Positions 38,512-48,257 of a stretch of 64,000 nt of DNA are shown here, one piece after another. Source of the DNA: an uncultured Flavobacteriales bacterium (lineage in GTDB: Bacteria; Bacteroidota; Bacteroidia; Flavobacteriales_D; Parvicellaceae); NCBI GenBank assembly GCA_943787535.1, contig CALSMU010000021.1:40864-104863 (forward strand), given 5' to 3'. Numbering within the stretch: position 1 is the first letter of the stretch; each line of letters opens with the position of its first letter. Made by a program: the position numbers and the translations under genes. The notes under the pieces were generated by a model. The model saw only the letters and a program-made list of their open reading frames with translations, did no database searches and had not been told where the DNA came from.

Positions 38512-39266
38512 CTATCGTATTGCTATTTTCTGTTCTTTTAAATACTTTTTTAAATCTGGAATTGGGATTGTTCCGTAATGAAAAATACTTGCAGCTAATC
38601 CTCCGGTTGCTTTTGTCTTTTCAAATACATTTTTAAAGTGTTCTTTTCGCCCTGCTCCTCCTGAAGCTATGACTGGTATATTTACGAGCAGAGCTCACTT
38701 CATCTGGTTATATCAATAGCAAACCCTGCTTTTGTACCGTCATTATTCATTGAGGTTAGGAGAATTTCGCCTGCTCCTTTCTCTTCAACTTGCTGAGCCC
38801 ATTCAACTGTATTTAAACCTGTAAACTTTCTTCCTCCATTTACAAATACCTTCCACTCAGAATCTTCATATTTAGTATCAATAGCAACTACTACACACTG
38901 ACTACCAAACTTCTCTGCTATTTCTGTAATTAATTCAGGTCGCTTTACCGCTGATGAATTTATACTTACTTTATCAGCTCCGGCTTCTATTAATTTGCTT
39001 ACATCTTCAACAGAGGATATTCCTCCACCAACAGTAAATGGAATATTAATTTCTTTGGCGATTCTTTTCACCAAATCAATTAAAGTGGATCGATTCTCTA
39101 TTGTAGCAGTGATGTCCAAAAACACCAGTTCATCCGCACCTTGTTTTACATAATTTTTTGCTAATTCAATCGGGTCTCCTGCATCCCTAATCCCAACAAA
39201 ATTAATTCCTTTGACAGTTCTACCATCTTTAATATCTAGGCAGGGTATAATTCTCTTTTTTAACAT
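38512..39266 (-). pseudogene. hisF: HisF, imidazole glycerol phosphate synthase cyclase subunit, frameshifted near the C-terminus
   Basis: The first 188 residues are a normal HisF TIM barrel ([16 protein letters not shown] catalytic Asp, G-G-G-I-S-S). After D-I-T-R the frame hits TGA. Removing an extra base near 38702 and another near 38686 restores the conserved I-P-V-I-A-S-G-G-A-G loop and a regular C-terminus ending just before hisIE. The span is 755 bases, two more than 251 codons, matching two insertions. HisF works with HisH to close the imidazole ring. It overlaps hisA by 7 bases. Confidence 0.9.
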
Positions 39267-39973
39267 AATACTTGCAGTTGTTTTAATGTTATCTTTCCTT
39301 CATATATGGCTTTACCCAAAATAGCACCTTCACACCCCAATTCGATAAGTTGATATAAATCATCCATGCTCGATACTCCACCGCTTGCAATCAAATTAAC
39401 AGATGACGCACTCATAATTTCTCTATAAAGTTCATTAGATGTGCCTTCCAACATTCCATCTTTAGCTATGTCTGTGCAGATAACATTCTTTACCCCTTTT
39501 GATTCGTACTCTGTGATGAAATCAACAACATCAATATCAGATTTTTCTATCCATCCATTTGTTGAAATTTTCCGATTACTACAATCTGCTCCTAAAATGA
39601 TTTTATCCGAGCCAAACCTTTCCAACCACTGCAAAAACAAATTTGAATTAGTAGCCGCTATACTGCCTCCTGTAATTTGTGAAGCACCACTGTTAAAAGC
39701 AATTTCAACATCTTTATTTGTTTTTATTCCTCCTCCAAAATCTATTTGAAGATTGGTTTTAGATGCGATTAACTCAAGTATTTTATAATTCACAATGTGT
39801 TTCGATTTTGCTCCATCTAAATCTACTACATGTAAGAATTTAATACCATTATCTTCAAATTCTTTCGCTACTTCTAATGGATTTTCATTGTAGACTTTTT
39901 TTGTGCTATAATCTCCCTTAGAAAGTCGCACGCAGTTACCATCTATTATATCTATCGCCGGTATAATTCTCAT
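39260..39973 (-). CDS. hisA: HisA, phosphoribosylformimino-AICAR-phosphate isomerase
   Basis: The product has 237 residues, full length. A TIM-barrel isomerase of step 4. The catalytic aspartates are in I-P-A-I-D-I-I-D-G and in C-T-D-I-A-K-D-G-M, with phosphate-binding D-F-G-G-G-I and I-A-S-G-G-V-S. It overlaps hisH (4 bases) and hisF (7 bases), giving translational coupling. Intact, in contrast to four of its neighbours. Confidence 0.97.
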   Translation of the reverse strand: MRIIPAIDIIDGNCVRLSKGDYSTKKVYNENPLEVAKEFEDNGIKFLHVVDLDGAKSKHIVNYKILELIASKTNLQIDFGGGIKTNKDVEIAFNSGASQITGGSIAATNSNLFLQWLERFGSDKIILGADCSNRKISTNGWIEKSDIDVVDFITEYESKGVKNVICTDIAKDGMLEGTSNELYREIMSASSVNLIASGGVSSMDDLYQLIELGCEGAILGKAIYEGKITLKQLQVLC

Positions 39974-40548
39974 AAATTCAGAAAGTTTTTAAGTATTTTT
40001 TCACCAATATCAGCCGATTTCTCCGGGTGAAATTGAGTTGCATAAAAATTATCTCTTTGCATTGCTGCACTAAAAGGTTTTATGTAATCACAAACTGCTG
40101 TTGTCTGCTCATTTATCTCTGCATAATAACTATGGACAAAATAAACGTTATTGGTATTCTCCAAACCATTAAAAAGTTCGCCTTTTACTTTCGAGAAGTT
40201 ATTCCAGCCCATATGAGGAACCAATTTTGTATTTGGGAATTTCTTCACTTTTGTGTTAAAAATCCCTAAACATTGGGTACTTCCTTCTTCAGAATAGGAG
40301 CACATTAACTGCTGACCTAGGCAAATCCCAAGCATTGGCTTTTTAATGGATAAAATTGTCTTATCTAAGTTGCGTTCATTTAAGTATTTCATAGCTGAAC
40401 TGGCTTCACCTACTCCCGGAAAAATAACCTTGTCCGCATTTAATATTTCCTCTGAATCGCTAGTAATGATGCTTTCATAGCCCAAGCGAGTTAGTGCATT
40501 CTTGACCGAACTAATATTTCCTGCATTGTATTTTATAATTGCAATCAT
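39970..40548 (-). CDS. hisH: HisH, imidazole glycerol phosphate synthase glutaminase subunit
   Basis: The product has 192 residues, full length. A class I glutamine amidotransferase: N-A-G-N-I-S opening, nucleophile Cys in L-G-I-C-L-G-Q-Q, then His and Glu in A-T-Q-F-H-P-E-K-S. It supplies ammonia to HisF. It overlaps hisB and hisA by 4 bases each. Intact. Confidence 0.97.
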   Translation of the reverse strand: MIAIIKYNAGNISSVKNALTRLGYESIITSDSEEILNADKVIFPGVGEASSAMKYLNERNLDKTILSIKKPMLGICLGQQLMCSYSEEGSTQCLGIFNTKVKKFPNTKLVPHMGWNNFSKVKGELFNGLENTNNVYFVHSYYAEINEQTTAVCDYIKPFSAAMQRDNFYATQFHPEKSADIGEKILKNFLNL

Positions 40549-41634
40549 AATATGCCTTTCGTACTAGGTATTGAATAATTTTCTGTTTTCATCTTAGCCA
40601 TCTTAATTGCTTTTGCAAAAGCCTTAAATATTGCTTCTATTTTGTGGTGTTCATTTTCGCCCTCTGCTTTAATATTCAAATTACATTTTGCAGTATCCGT
40701 AAACGATTTAAAAAAGTGCATAAACATTTCCGTAGGCATTTCTCCTATCATCTCTCTTTCAAAATTGGCCTCCCAAACGAGCCAAGGTCTACCTCCGAAA
40801 TCAATTGCAACCTGCGCTAAACATTCATCCATAGGCAGCAGGAAGCCATACCGTTCAATTCCTTTTTTAGAACCTAAAGCCTGCAAGAAGGCATCCCCTA
40901 AAGTAAGTGCAACATCCTCTATAGTATGGTGCTCATCAATCTCTAAATCTCCTTTTACTTCTATATTTAAATCTATATTTCCATGTTTAGAAATTTGTTC
41001 TAACATGTGGTCAAAAAAACCAATTCCAGTGCTGAAAAATCCTTTTCCACTTCCATCCAAGTTTAATTCTACGTTTATATCCGTTTCTTTTGTTTTTCTA
41101 TTGATTGTAACCTTCCGCGGGATTGCTTTTAAGAATTGGTAGATTTCGTTCCAATTAGTAGTAGACAACGTAGCCATTTCATTATTATCTCCAATAAAAA
41201 CACTTTTACTTTTTAAATTTTTAGCTAATTCGATATCCGTTAGCTCTATCACCAATTACATAAGAGTTCTCCAGGTCATAATCGCCAAAAATATATTTAT
41301 TTAATAATCCTGTATTCGGTTTTCTTGTTGGGGCATTCTCTTCAGGAAAGCTTCTATCAATTAAAATTTCACTGAATTCAATACCTTCATTTTTGAAAGC
41401 TTGAAGCATCTTGTTGTGCGCTGGCCAAAAAGTATCCTCAGGAAACGAGCTCGTTCCTAATCCATCTTGATTGGTAACCATTACCAATTCATAATCTAGT
41501 TCAGCAACAATTTTGGAAAGACCTTGAAACACACCTGGATAAAACTCTAACTTGTCTAGGCTATCTAACTGATAATCAATAGGCGGCTCTATTACTAAAG
41601 TTCCATCTCTATCTATAAATAATACTTTTTTCAT
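40545..41634 (-). pseudogene. hisB: HisB, bifunctional histidinol-phosphatase / IGP dehydratase, frameshifted
   Basis: The N-terminal HAD phosphatase (F-I-D-R-D-G-T-L with the nucleophile Asp, residues 1-130) and the C-terminal IGP dehydratase ([17 protein letters not shown] metal ligands) are both well preserved. One extra base near 41244 shifts the frame inside the phosphatase C-terminus; removing it restores V-I-G-D-R-L-T-D-I-E-L-A. The length, 1090 bases, is one over 363 codons. Translation from an internal start could still yield a dehydratase fragment, but the phosphatase would be truncated. It follows hisC by 2 bases. Confidence 0.9.
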
Positions 41635-41636
41635 TT

Positions 41637-42673
41637 TTAAATCTCTTTAATAGCGTTTATTAATATTCTATTTTGTTCTGGTGTCCCTACTGTAATTCTC
41701 AAGCAGTTTTTAACCTCCTTCGTTCGGTTTCTAACTATAATACCTTTAGATTTCAGCGAACCAAATATTTTATCTGATTGGTCAAATTCAATAAGTAAAA
41801 AGTTAGCTTCTGATGGATAAACCTTAATTACAGAAGGAATTGCAGACAAAGCCTTAGTCAATAAAGTTCTTTCTGATTTTAATAAATCAATTTGGCTCAA
41901 AGACTTCTTAGTGTTCTTTAAAGCTTTTAGTCCTTCAATCTGACTGATTGAATTCACATTGTATGGCGGTTTTATTTTATTCATTACAGCAATAACCTCT
42001 TTACTTGCAAAAGCCATCCCTAAGCGTAATCCAGCTAATCCATAAGCCTTACTTAACGTGTTGAGCACAACAAGATTAGGTAATTCGTTGAGTAATGAAA
42101 TGGCACTTTCTGAACTTGAGAAATTCAATATATGCCTCATCAACAACTACTAAGCCTGAAAATACAGACTGCTATTTCTTTTATAGCATTTAAAGGATAA
42201 ACATTTCCTGTTGGGTTGTTAGGTGAACATATAAAAAGTAAACCATTCGAATCAACTATATTTACTAACTCATTTATATGAGGCAGCTGAAAATCTGAAT
42301 TCAAACTGATTTTAACAGTTTCAATATTGTTTATGTTCGCTGATACCTCATACATTCCGTATGTTGGAGGAAAAACATACGACTTATCCTTCCCAGGCTC
42401 GCAAAAAGCTCTAAACAAAAGGTCTATAGCTTCATCGCTACCATTTCCAACAAAAATCTGATTGGGTGCTACCTTTTTGATAATTGAAAGTTCATTTTTC
42501 AAAGCTGTTTGAAAAGGATCTGGATAGCGATTGAGTGCTGTTTCAAATGGATTTTCATTTGCATCCAGCAAAATAGTTGCCTCCTCCTTAAATTCTTCTC
42601 TAGCAGATGAATAGGGAGTTAAGTCAATTATATTTTTTCGAATTATATTTTCTAATTTAAACATCTTATACAT
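41637..42673 (-). pseudogene. hisC: HisC, histidinol-phosphate aminotransferase, frameshifted
   Basis: This PLP fold-type I aminotransferase is split in the middle. The first part (residues to about 170) has L-L-D-A-N-E-N-P and F-V-G-N-G-S-D-E-A; the second has the PLP Lys in T-L-S-K-A-Y-G-L-A-G-L-R-L-G. Between them an extra base near 42163 and another near 42120-42123 disrupt the conserved V-V-V-D-E-A-Y-I-E-F strand. Removing both gives 345 codons, the family length. It overlaps hisD by 8 bases. Confidence 0.9.
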
Positions 42674-43946
42674 CTTTTAATCGGAGGGTTACTGCATTTT
42701 TGTGCGCAAACAATTGCTCTGATTCTGCCATTATTTCAATTGCAGGTCCAATTGCTTGAATTCCTTCTTTTGTTATTTTTTGAAACGTAATTTTCTTTTG
42801 AAAACTATCCAAAGAAACACCACTGTAATTCCTTGCATATCCATTCGTTGGCAGAGTATGGTTCGTGCCACTCGCATAATCTCCAGCACTTTCACAACTA
42901 TAGTTACCTAGGAATACAGAGCCTGCATTTATTATCTTGTCAATATAATTTGTTGCAAAGTCAGAAGCTATGATTAGGTGCTCTGGTGCATAGAAATTGC
43001 TCAGACCAATACATTCTTCCATGTTTTGCATAAGCACAGCCTTACTATTTATCAATGCCTTTTTTGCTATTTCAGCCCTTGGCAAAAGATTTATCTGTTT
43101 TTTTAATTCAATAAGCGATTGCTTCAAAATAGTTTCATCGTCTGATAATAATATCACCTGGCTGTCTGCTCCGTGCTCAGCTTGTGACAATAAATCAGCT
43201 GCAATATACTCCGGATTACCCGTTTCATCTGCAATAACTAGGACTTCACTTGGTCCAGCTGGCATATCTATCGCAACACCATTTTGCTGAACCAACTCTT
43301 TGGCTTTGGTTACATATTGGTTACCTGGACCAAAAATCTTATACACTTGGGGTATTGTTTCAGTTCCATATGCCATTGCTGCAATGGCTTGAGCTCCTCC
43401 AACTTTATATATTTTGGTAATGCCAATTAGATTCGCTGTATACAATATTGCTGGATTTATTTCTCCCTGATCGTTGGATGGCGTGCACAATACAACCTCT
43501 TCACAATTAGCCAATTTAGCTGGAATACCAAGCATAAGCACCGTTGAGAATAATGGTGCCGATCCACCAGGAATATATAGACCTACTTTCTCAATAGCAA
43601 CAGATTTTCTCCAACACTCTACACCCTCTGAGGTTTCTATAACTTGTTCTTTGATGAATTGAGATTTGTGAAACTTTTCAATATTCTGCTTCGCAATATT
43701 GATGGCTTTCATTAGTTTTTTTGAAACAAGTTTTTGAGCATTTTGTATTTCTGCATCGGTAACTAAAAACGTATTTAAATCGACATTATCAAATTGCTTT
43801 GCATATGTCTTAATAGCTTCATCTCCGTTGTCTCTAATATTGTTCAAAATATTTTGAACAGATTGACTAAGATCTTCCTTGTCAATAGCCGGGCGTTGAG
43901 TTAAGGTCTCCCAGTCTTCTGGTTTTACATACTTAATTAATTCCAT
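42666..43946 (-). CDS. hisD: HisD, histidinol dehydrogenase
   Basis: The product has 426 residues, full length. A zinc NAD enzyme for the last two steps. Signatures present: [40 protein letters not shown], and Q-A-E-H-G-A-D-S-Q with the metal-binding Gln and His. It overlaps hisG by one base and hisC by 8. Intact. Confidence 0.97.
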   Translation of the reverse strand: MELIKYVKPEDWETLTQRPAIDKEDLSQSVQNILNNIRDNGDEAIKTYAKQFDNVDLNTFLVTDAEIQNAQKLVSKKLMKAINIAKQNIEKFHKSQFIKEQVIETSEGVECWRKSVAIEKVGLYIPGGSAPLFSTVLMLGIPAKLANCEEVVLCTPSNDQGEINPAILYTANLIGITKIYKVGGAQAIAAMAYGTETIPQVYKIFGPGNQYVTKAKELVQQNGVAIDMPAGPSEVLVIADETGNPEYIAADLLSQAEHGADSQVILLSDDETILKQSLIELKKQINLLPRAEIAKKALINSKAVLMQNMEECIGLSNFYAPEHLIIASDFATNYIDKIINAGSVFLGNYSCESAGDYASGTNHTLPTNGYARNYSGVSLDSFQKKITFQKITKEGIQAIGPAIEIMAESEQLFAHKNAVTLRLKDV

Positions 43947-44803
43947 TACAATACCATTTTATCAATAGGGACAATTAATATTCCTTCCGCCCCTGCAGTT
44001 TTTAATTCATCTATTACATCCCAGAATTTGGCTTCATCAATCACAGTGTGTAAAGAGCTCCATCCTTCTTCTGCCAGAGGCAGTATTGTTGGGCTTTTTA
44101 ATACAGGTAATATCTGACTAACTTCTTCTATTTTATTATTCGGAAGGTTCATCAAAACATACTTTGTGTTTTTTGCCCGCAACACTGCTTTCATCCTAAA
44201 TAATAGTTTATCCAAGATTTGTTTTTGCTTCATCTCAAGGTTTGGAGACTTTGCCAGAACAGCTTCTGACCTTAACATTACTTGAATTTCTTTTAATCCA
44301 TTCTTAAACAAAGTACTTCCCGAACTTACTATATCACAAATGCCATCTGCAAGACCAATATTTGGAGCAATTTCAACGGAACCTGAAATAGCATGTATTT
44401 CAGCATTGACCTCATTTTTGTTTAAGTAATCTAGCAGTGTATTTGGATAAGAAGTTGCTATTTTTTTTCCTTCAAAATAAGTTATTGAATCATACTCAAT
44501 TTCTTTTGGAATGGCCAATGAAACTCTGCATTTAGAAAATCCTAACCTTTGAATTATCTCAATATTTTTCTGTTTTTCAATTAGAAGGTTTTCTCCAATA
44601 ATAGCAACATCCACAACCCCGTCTTCTAGATATTGTGGGATATCAGCATTTCTTAAGTATAAAATCTCTAGAGGAAAATTTGGTGCAGTTACCTTTAGTT
44701 GATCCTTACCGTTATCAATAGAAATACCACAATCTTTTAATAGTTGGAGAGAGTCTTGATTTAGTCTTCCACTTTTTTGTATTGCAATTTTTAGTTTACT
44801 CAT
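43946..44803 (-). CDS. hisG: HisG, ATP phosphoribosyltransferase (long form)
   Basis: The product has 285 residues, including the C-terminal regulatory domain, so it is the long HisG that does not need HisZ. It has the opening L-K-I-A-I-Q-K-S-G-R-L, the PRPP-binding I-V-S-S-G-S-T-L region, and a C-terminal ACT-like tail for histidine feedback. First structural gene of the operon, preceded by a leader peptide and attenuator (44853-44971). Intact. Confidence 0.97.
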   Translation of the reverse strand: MSKLKIAIQKSGRLNQDSLQLLKDCGISIDNGKDQLKVTAPNFPLEILYLRNADIPQYLEDGVVDVAIIGENLLIEKQKNIEIIQRLGFSKCRVSLAIPKEIEYDSITYFEGKKIATSYPNTLLDYLNKNEVNAEIHAISGSVEIAPNIGLADGICDIVSSGSTLFKNGLKEIQVMLRSEAVLAKSPNLEMKQKQILDKLLFRMKAVLRAKNTKYVLMNLPNNKIEEVSQILPVLKSPTILPLAEEGWSSLHTVIDEAKFWDVIDELKTAGAEGILIVPIDKMVL

Positions 44804-44852
44804 TTTTTATGTTTTGTGATCTGAGTAAACCTTTGAACGGATTGATTAAAAC

Positions 44853-44887
44853 AAAAAACCCGCCTGATTTACTCAGACGGGTTTTGA
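44853..44887 (-). terminator. his attenuator terminator
   Basis: On the minus strand CCCGTCTGA and TCAGGCGGG (plus positions 44873-44881 and 44859-44867) form a 9-bp stem with one G-U pair and loop GTAAA, followed by T6. It lies between the leader peptide and hisG. Its 5' arm can alternatively pair with leader bases 44922-44928, forming an antiterminator. Confidence 0.92.
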
Positions 44888-44908
44888 AATATATTAACTA
44901 TACATATA

Positions 44909-44971
44909 TCATTTTCCACTTGCCTGAGAGCAATTGTAAAAATGATGATGATGTAATTTCTTTAAATTCAT
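44909..44971 (-). CDS. his operon leader peptide (20 codons, four consecutive His)
   Basis: The ATG at 44971 opens a 20-codon frame ending with TGA at 44909-44911. Codons 7-10 are CAT CAT CAT CAT, so translation senses charged tRNA-His. Minus-strand ATCATTTT (44939-44946), overlapping the His codons, pairs with AAAATGAT (44908-44915) at the stop codon as a protector hairpin; its loop holds CTCAGGC (44922-44928), which can pair with GTCTGAG (44872-44878) of the terminator. A ribosome stalled at the His codons frees this segment and allows readthrough into hisG. Confidence 0.93.
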   Translation of the reverse strand: MNLKKLHHHHFYNCSQASGK

Positions 44972-44986
44972 TTTATAATCTTGATA

Positions 44987-44994
44987 CAAATCTA
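44987..44994 (-). promoter_or_regulatory. his operon -7 promoter element
   Basis: TAGATTTG on the minus strand fits TAnnTTTG and lies 15 bases upstream of the leader ATG, implying a leader start near 44981. No convincing -33 TTTG was found. Confidence 0.55.
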
Positions 44995-45084
44995 TAGAAA
45001 AATAATTTAATAATTATTATAATAAATAAAAATATGGCAACTATTTTGTTCTTCAATTGGCCACATCAAAATGATTGCTTTGTT

Positions 45085-47124
45085 TTAAACCCTAACCCCA
45101 ATAACACAAACATCATCAATTTGCTCTAAGTCGCCTTTCCAAGTTTCGAAGGTCTTATTAATGGTTATTTTTTGTTCTTCCATGGCTTTATCTTGAATGC
45201 TTAGCAGCAATTCTCTAAAGGCTTTGGCTTTAAATTTCTTACCCCTTTCACCACCAAATTGATCTACATAGCCATCTGAGAAGATGTAAATAGCATCTCC
45301 TTTTTCTAAATCGAAACTATGCGTTGTATAGGGCACCGGGTTTTCAAACTGACCGATAGGCTGTTTATTGGCTTTCGTTTCTATAATCTCACCATTTCTA
45401 ATGATCCATAAAGGATTGTGTGCTCCTGCATATTGCAATTTCATTCCTTCTAATGAACAGATTGCTATATCCATACCATCCTTAACTTCTTCTTCAGACT
45501 TCTCAAACTCTGCAACAACAATTTCTCTTGTTTTGTTAAGGATTTCTCCTGGATCTGTTAATCCATGTTCTCTAACACTTCTGTTGAGTGCATTGTTACA
45601 AACAACACTAACCATTGCTCCAGGCACTCCGTGTCCAGTACAATCTGCTGCTGCAAACAATACTTTATCATTCTTCTGCTCCATCCAATAGAAATCTCCT
45701 GCTACCACATCTTTAGGTTTATATACTATAAAGCTTTCCTTTAAGTATTCTTTTACCACTTTCATTTGAGGTAATATGGCGGATTGAATACGCTTCGCAT
45801 AAATTATAGAGTCTAATATTTCTTGATTCTTTTCTTCTAGCTCATAGTGTGCCAATTCTGTCTCTTCTTTCTGTTGTTCTACTTTTACTTTTTGCTGCTC
45901 AATTATATATTTCTGCTTTCTTGTTACTTTCAACCTGCTCAGCATAAAGACTAAGAATATAGCTACCAAACACAATCCAGCAGCTATGGAAAAGATAATT
46001 ACTTCTTGTTTTGCTTTTTTTTCTTGTTCTATAGCTAATACCTTATCATGCTCAGCATCATCAATCGTCTTATTTTTTTCATTCTCGTATAAAGCTTGTT
46101 GCTGAACAACTGCATGTTGCGTTTCTTTATTACTAATGCTATCTCGCATAAGAATGGATAGCTTATACATTTCAAAGGCTTTCATTCCTTTACCTTGTTT
46201 TTCATATATAATACTTAATAACCTAGAAGCTTGCCTTATCCTAAGCGGAGATCCTATTTCTTGGGAAATGGTTAAACTTTTTAGTCCGTATTCTAATGCC
46301 TCCAGAAGTTTGCCTTGTTTTTTGTATATTGTCCCTATGTTGTTTAAAGATGAAGCAATTCCTGATTTATCACCAATTTCTTCTTGTATTTTAAGACTAC
46401 GACTGTAATAAATTAGAGCTTTTTCAATTTCTTCTTGGCGCAGGTATATTGACCCTAGGTTGGTCAGAGAGTTAGCAATTCCTGATCTATCACCAATTTC
46501 TTCTTCTATTTTAAGACTACGACTGAAATAATCCAAGGCTTCTATTAGTTGTTCTTGAACAATATGCATAGCTCCTATGTTGTTTAGAGAAGAGGCTGCC
46601 CCCTCTTTATTGCCTATTTCTTCATAGATTTTAAGACTGCGACTATAATAATCTATAGCTTCATTTAATTGGCCTTGGTCATAGTAGATAACTCCTATGT
46701 TGTTAAAAGAATTGGCTATTCCTGATTTATTACCTAATTCCTCCTGTATTTTAAGACTATGACTGAAATAGTCCAAGGCTTCTATTATTTTACCTTTGCT
46801 ATAGTTTATATATCCTATGTTGTTTAGCGCTCTTGCTAAAGATTCTCTCAGGCTTTTCTGAACTTTGTCTGAATTATTTTTTAAAAGTGATTTTTCGGCA
46901 ATAAGTTCTGATTTTTCACATAAATATTTTAGCGTGTCAATATTTGAAATGTAGAGAATTTCTGATAATACCAAATATGATTCAGCTAAAGAGGTATCAT
47001 GGCTATTAGGATTATTAATAACAGCGTTTAAACTATCTATTTGGTAAAGTTGCGCGTCACTAAAAATTTGGGAAACTCCACTAAAAGAGATTAAAAACAA
47101 TGATATGCATATAATGGGCCTCAC
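45085..47124 (-). CDS. TPR-repeat SpoIIE-type serine phosphatase (copy A)
   Basis: The product has 679 residues, GTG start at 47124. A signal peptide (F-S-G-V-S-Q) is followed by about seven tetratricopeptide repeats of 40 residues (repeated S-L-K-I-Q-E-E-I-G-D-K-S-G-I-A and N-N-I-G), one membrane helix near residue 375 (V-I-I-F-S-I-A-A-G), a coiled-coil stretch and a cytoplasmic SpoIIE/PP2C phosphatase domain with V-A-G-D-F-Y-W-M, D-C-T-G-H-G-V-P-G-A, D-G-M-D-I-A and F-S-D-G-Y-V-D-Q. The metal-binding aspartates are intact. Its topology suggests a periplasmic TPR sensor controlling an internal phosphatase. It is a close paralogue of the gene at 48258-50171, especially in the phosphatase. Confidence 0.92.
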   Translation of the reverse strand: MRPIICISLFLISFSGVSQIFSDAQLYQIDSLNAVINNPNSHDTSLAESYLVLSEILYISNIDTLKYLCEKSELIAEKSLLKNNSDKVQKSLRESLARALNNIGYINYSKGKIIEALDYFSHSLKIQEELGNKSGIANSFNNIGVIYYDQGQLNEAIDYYSRSLKIYEEIGNKEGAASSLNNIGAMHIVQEQLIEALDYFSRSLKIEEEIGDRSGIANSLTNLGSIYLRQEEIEKALIYYSRSLKIQEEIGDKSGIASSLNNIGTIYKKQGKLLEALEYGLKSLTISQEIGSPLRIRQASRLLSIIYEKQGKGMKAFEMYKLSILMRDSISNKETQHAVVQQQALYENEKNKTIDDAEHDKVLAIEQEKKAKQEVIIFSIAAGLCLVAIFLVFMLSRLKVTRKQKYIIEQQKVKVEQQKEETELAHYELEEKNQEILDSIIYAKRIQSAILPQMKVVKEYLKESFIVYKPKDVVAGDFYWMEQKNDKVLFAAADCTGHGVPGAMVSVVCNNALNRSVREHGLTDPGEILNKTREIVVAEFEKSEEEVKDGMDIAICSLEGMKLQYAGAHNPLWIIRNGEIIETKANKQPIGQFENPVPYTTHSFDLEKGDAIYIFSDGYVDQFGGERGKKFKAKAFRELLLSIQDKAMEEQKITINKTFETWKGDLEQIDDVCVIGVRV

Positions 47125-47259
47125 ACTGCTAATGTAAGTATTCTATTTCAGCTCCATTGTGTTTTGTACAATAAGACCTTTACTTAAACATAAAATATTA
47201 TGTTGATTATTTGGGTCAGAATTAATTTTTTCATAATTTAACTTTAAATTCTCAACGCT

Positions 47260-48030
47260 ATGAAAGATATATTACTATTTAAAAAATACGCTTCTAATAA
47301 ATTATTGCCTATTCTTTACTGGACCGGTTTTGTTGCTATTTTTTCAGCCACGCCTACTTTGATAGAAATGTATGAAGATATGTTTGGTTTTGATAATGAT
47401 GAGTTTATGGTTGAAAATTTGAAGTGGGAAATAGAAGAGGAAAAACATGAGATAGCTTATATCGAAAGTGAATTTGATCATGATGTTACGCAGTTAAAAA
47501 ACGAACTAAAATCGGAATGGTTTTCAGAAGCTGATTATGAAGAAGAATTGAATTATCTAACGGAAAGACATGAAGAACAATTGAGTCGGCACAATGAAAA
47601 TATCCAAAGAATGGAAGCAGATATGTTGTTCCATAAAGACATTCTGGAAAATAAAACTTCTGATTTCACATTATTGTTAATTATATTCATAGTTCTTCAA
47701 ATAATATGGAGAGTCTTTTTAGAGTGGTGGTTCCGTTGGTTTAACTTTTTAAATATCGAAAGAAAAGACACAAGCAATAATGTCAGTGAAACCAGCATTG
47801 CTAAAGGTTTTGCGTCTCTTAAATTAAGTATAACATCTTCATATTATATTATACTTTATTATTTGTTAGCCGTAGGTGCGTTTGCAGCAGTTGTTTGGGT
47901 ATTCATTGAGGCGCCGCTATTGACAAGTCATATGATTGAGCTCACATTATACCTTATTGTATTTGAAATGATGTTAAGACTATTTTTTGAAGCGAGAATT
48001 GTATTTTTTAAGTATTTGAAAAGGAATTAA
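47260..48030 (+). CDS. membrane protein with periplasmic/cytoplasmic coiled coil, possibly DUF4282-like
   Basis: The product has 256 residues. A first membrane helix occupies about 15-35 (L-P-I-L-Y-W-T-G-F-V-A-I-F), followed by a highly charged coiled coil of about 85 residues (Glu/Lys/His-rich, 50-130), then three further hydrophobic segments (about 145-165, 195-220, 222-245). The helix-start motif resembles DUF4282 proteins, but the long coiled coil is not typical. It sits between the two paralogous SpoIIE phosphatase genes on the opposite strand. Function unknown; a link to that signalling pair is only positional. Confidence 0.65.
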   Translation: MKDILLFKKYASNKLLPILYWTGFVAIFSATPTLIEMYEDMFGFDNDEFMVENLKWEIEEEKHEIAYIESEFDHDVTQLKNELKSEWFSEADYEEELNYLTERHEEQLSRHNENIQRMEADMLFHKDILENKTSDFTLLLIIFIVLQIIWRVFLEWWFRWFNFLNIERKDTSNNVSETSIAKGFASLKLSITSSYYIILYYLLAVGAFAAVVWVFIEAPLLTSHMIELTLYLIVFEMMLRLFFEARIVFFKYLKRN

Positions 48031-48075
48031 ACGATTAACTCTGATGCTTTTATTTTTGTTTCTAACTTCCATTCA

Positions 48076-48257
48076 TTAATTTGCTATATCTAGGAATTTT
48101 TTACTGGTAAAATCTCCAAAATAAGCTTTAATTTCTTCTTCAATTTTGAACTCTGTGCTTAGATTTTTAGGTTCTTGTGAACCATAGTGCCATTTTTTTT
48201 TGAAAACCCTTCAATGTATCCCAGTAATGGAACTTTAATAAAATTTATTAGACAACC
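48076..48257 (-). other. coding-like remnant between the phosphatase and the membrane-protein gene
   Basis: On the minus strand, after the stop of copy B, the frame continues without a stop (F-I-K-V-P-L-L-G-Y-I-E-G-F-S-K) into a 9-A run (48193-48201). Adding one base there leads into a second coding-like stretch (W-H-Y-G-S-Q-E-P-K ... Y-F-G-D-F-T-S-K-K-F-L-D) that ends at TAA 48076-48078. No start codon is present. It may be the decayed 3' end of another gene. Confidence 0.35.

Noticed and set aside
37920..42673. Programmed ribosomal frameshifting in the his genes
   Set aside because: The indel sites differ in sequence, lack a common slippery heptamer and stimulatory structure, and several genes would need two shifts; decay or sequencing error is simpler.
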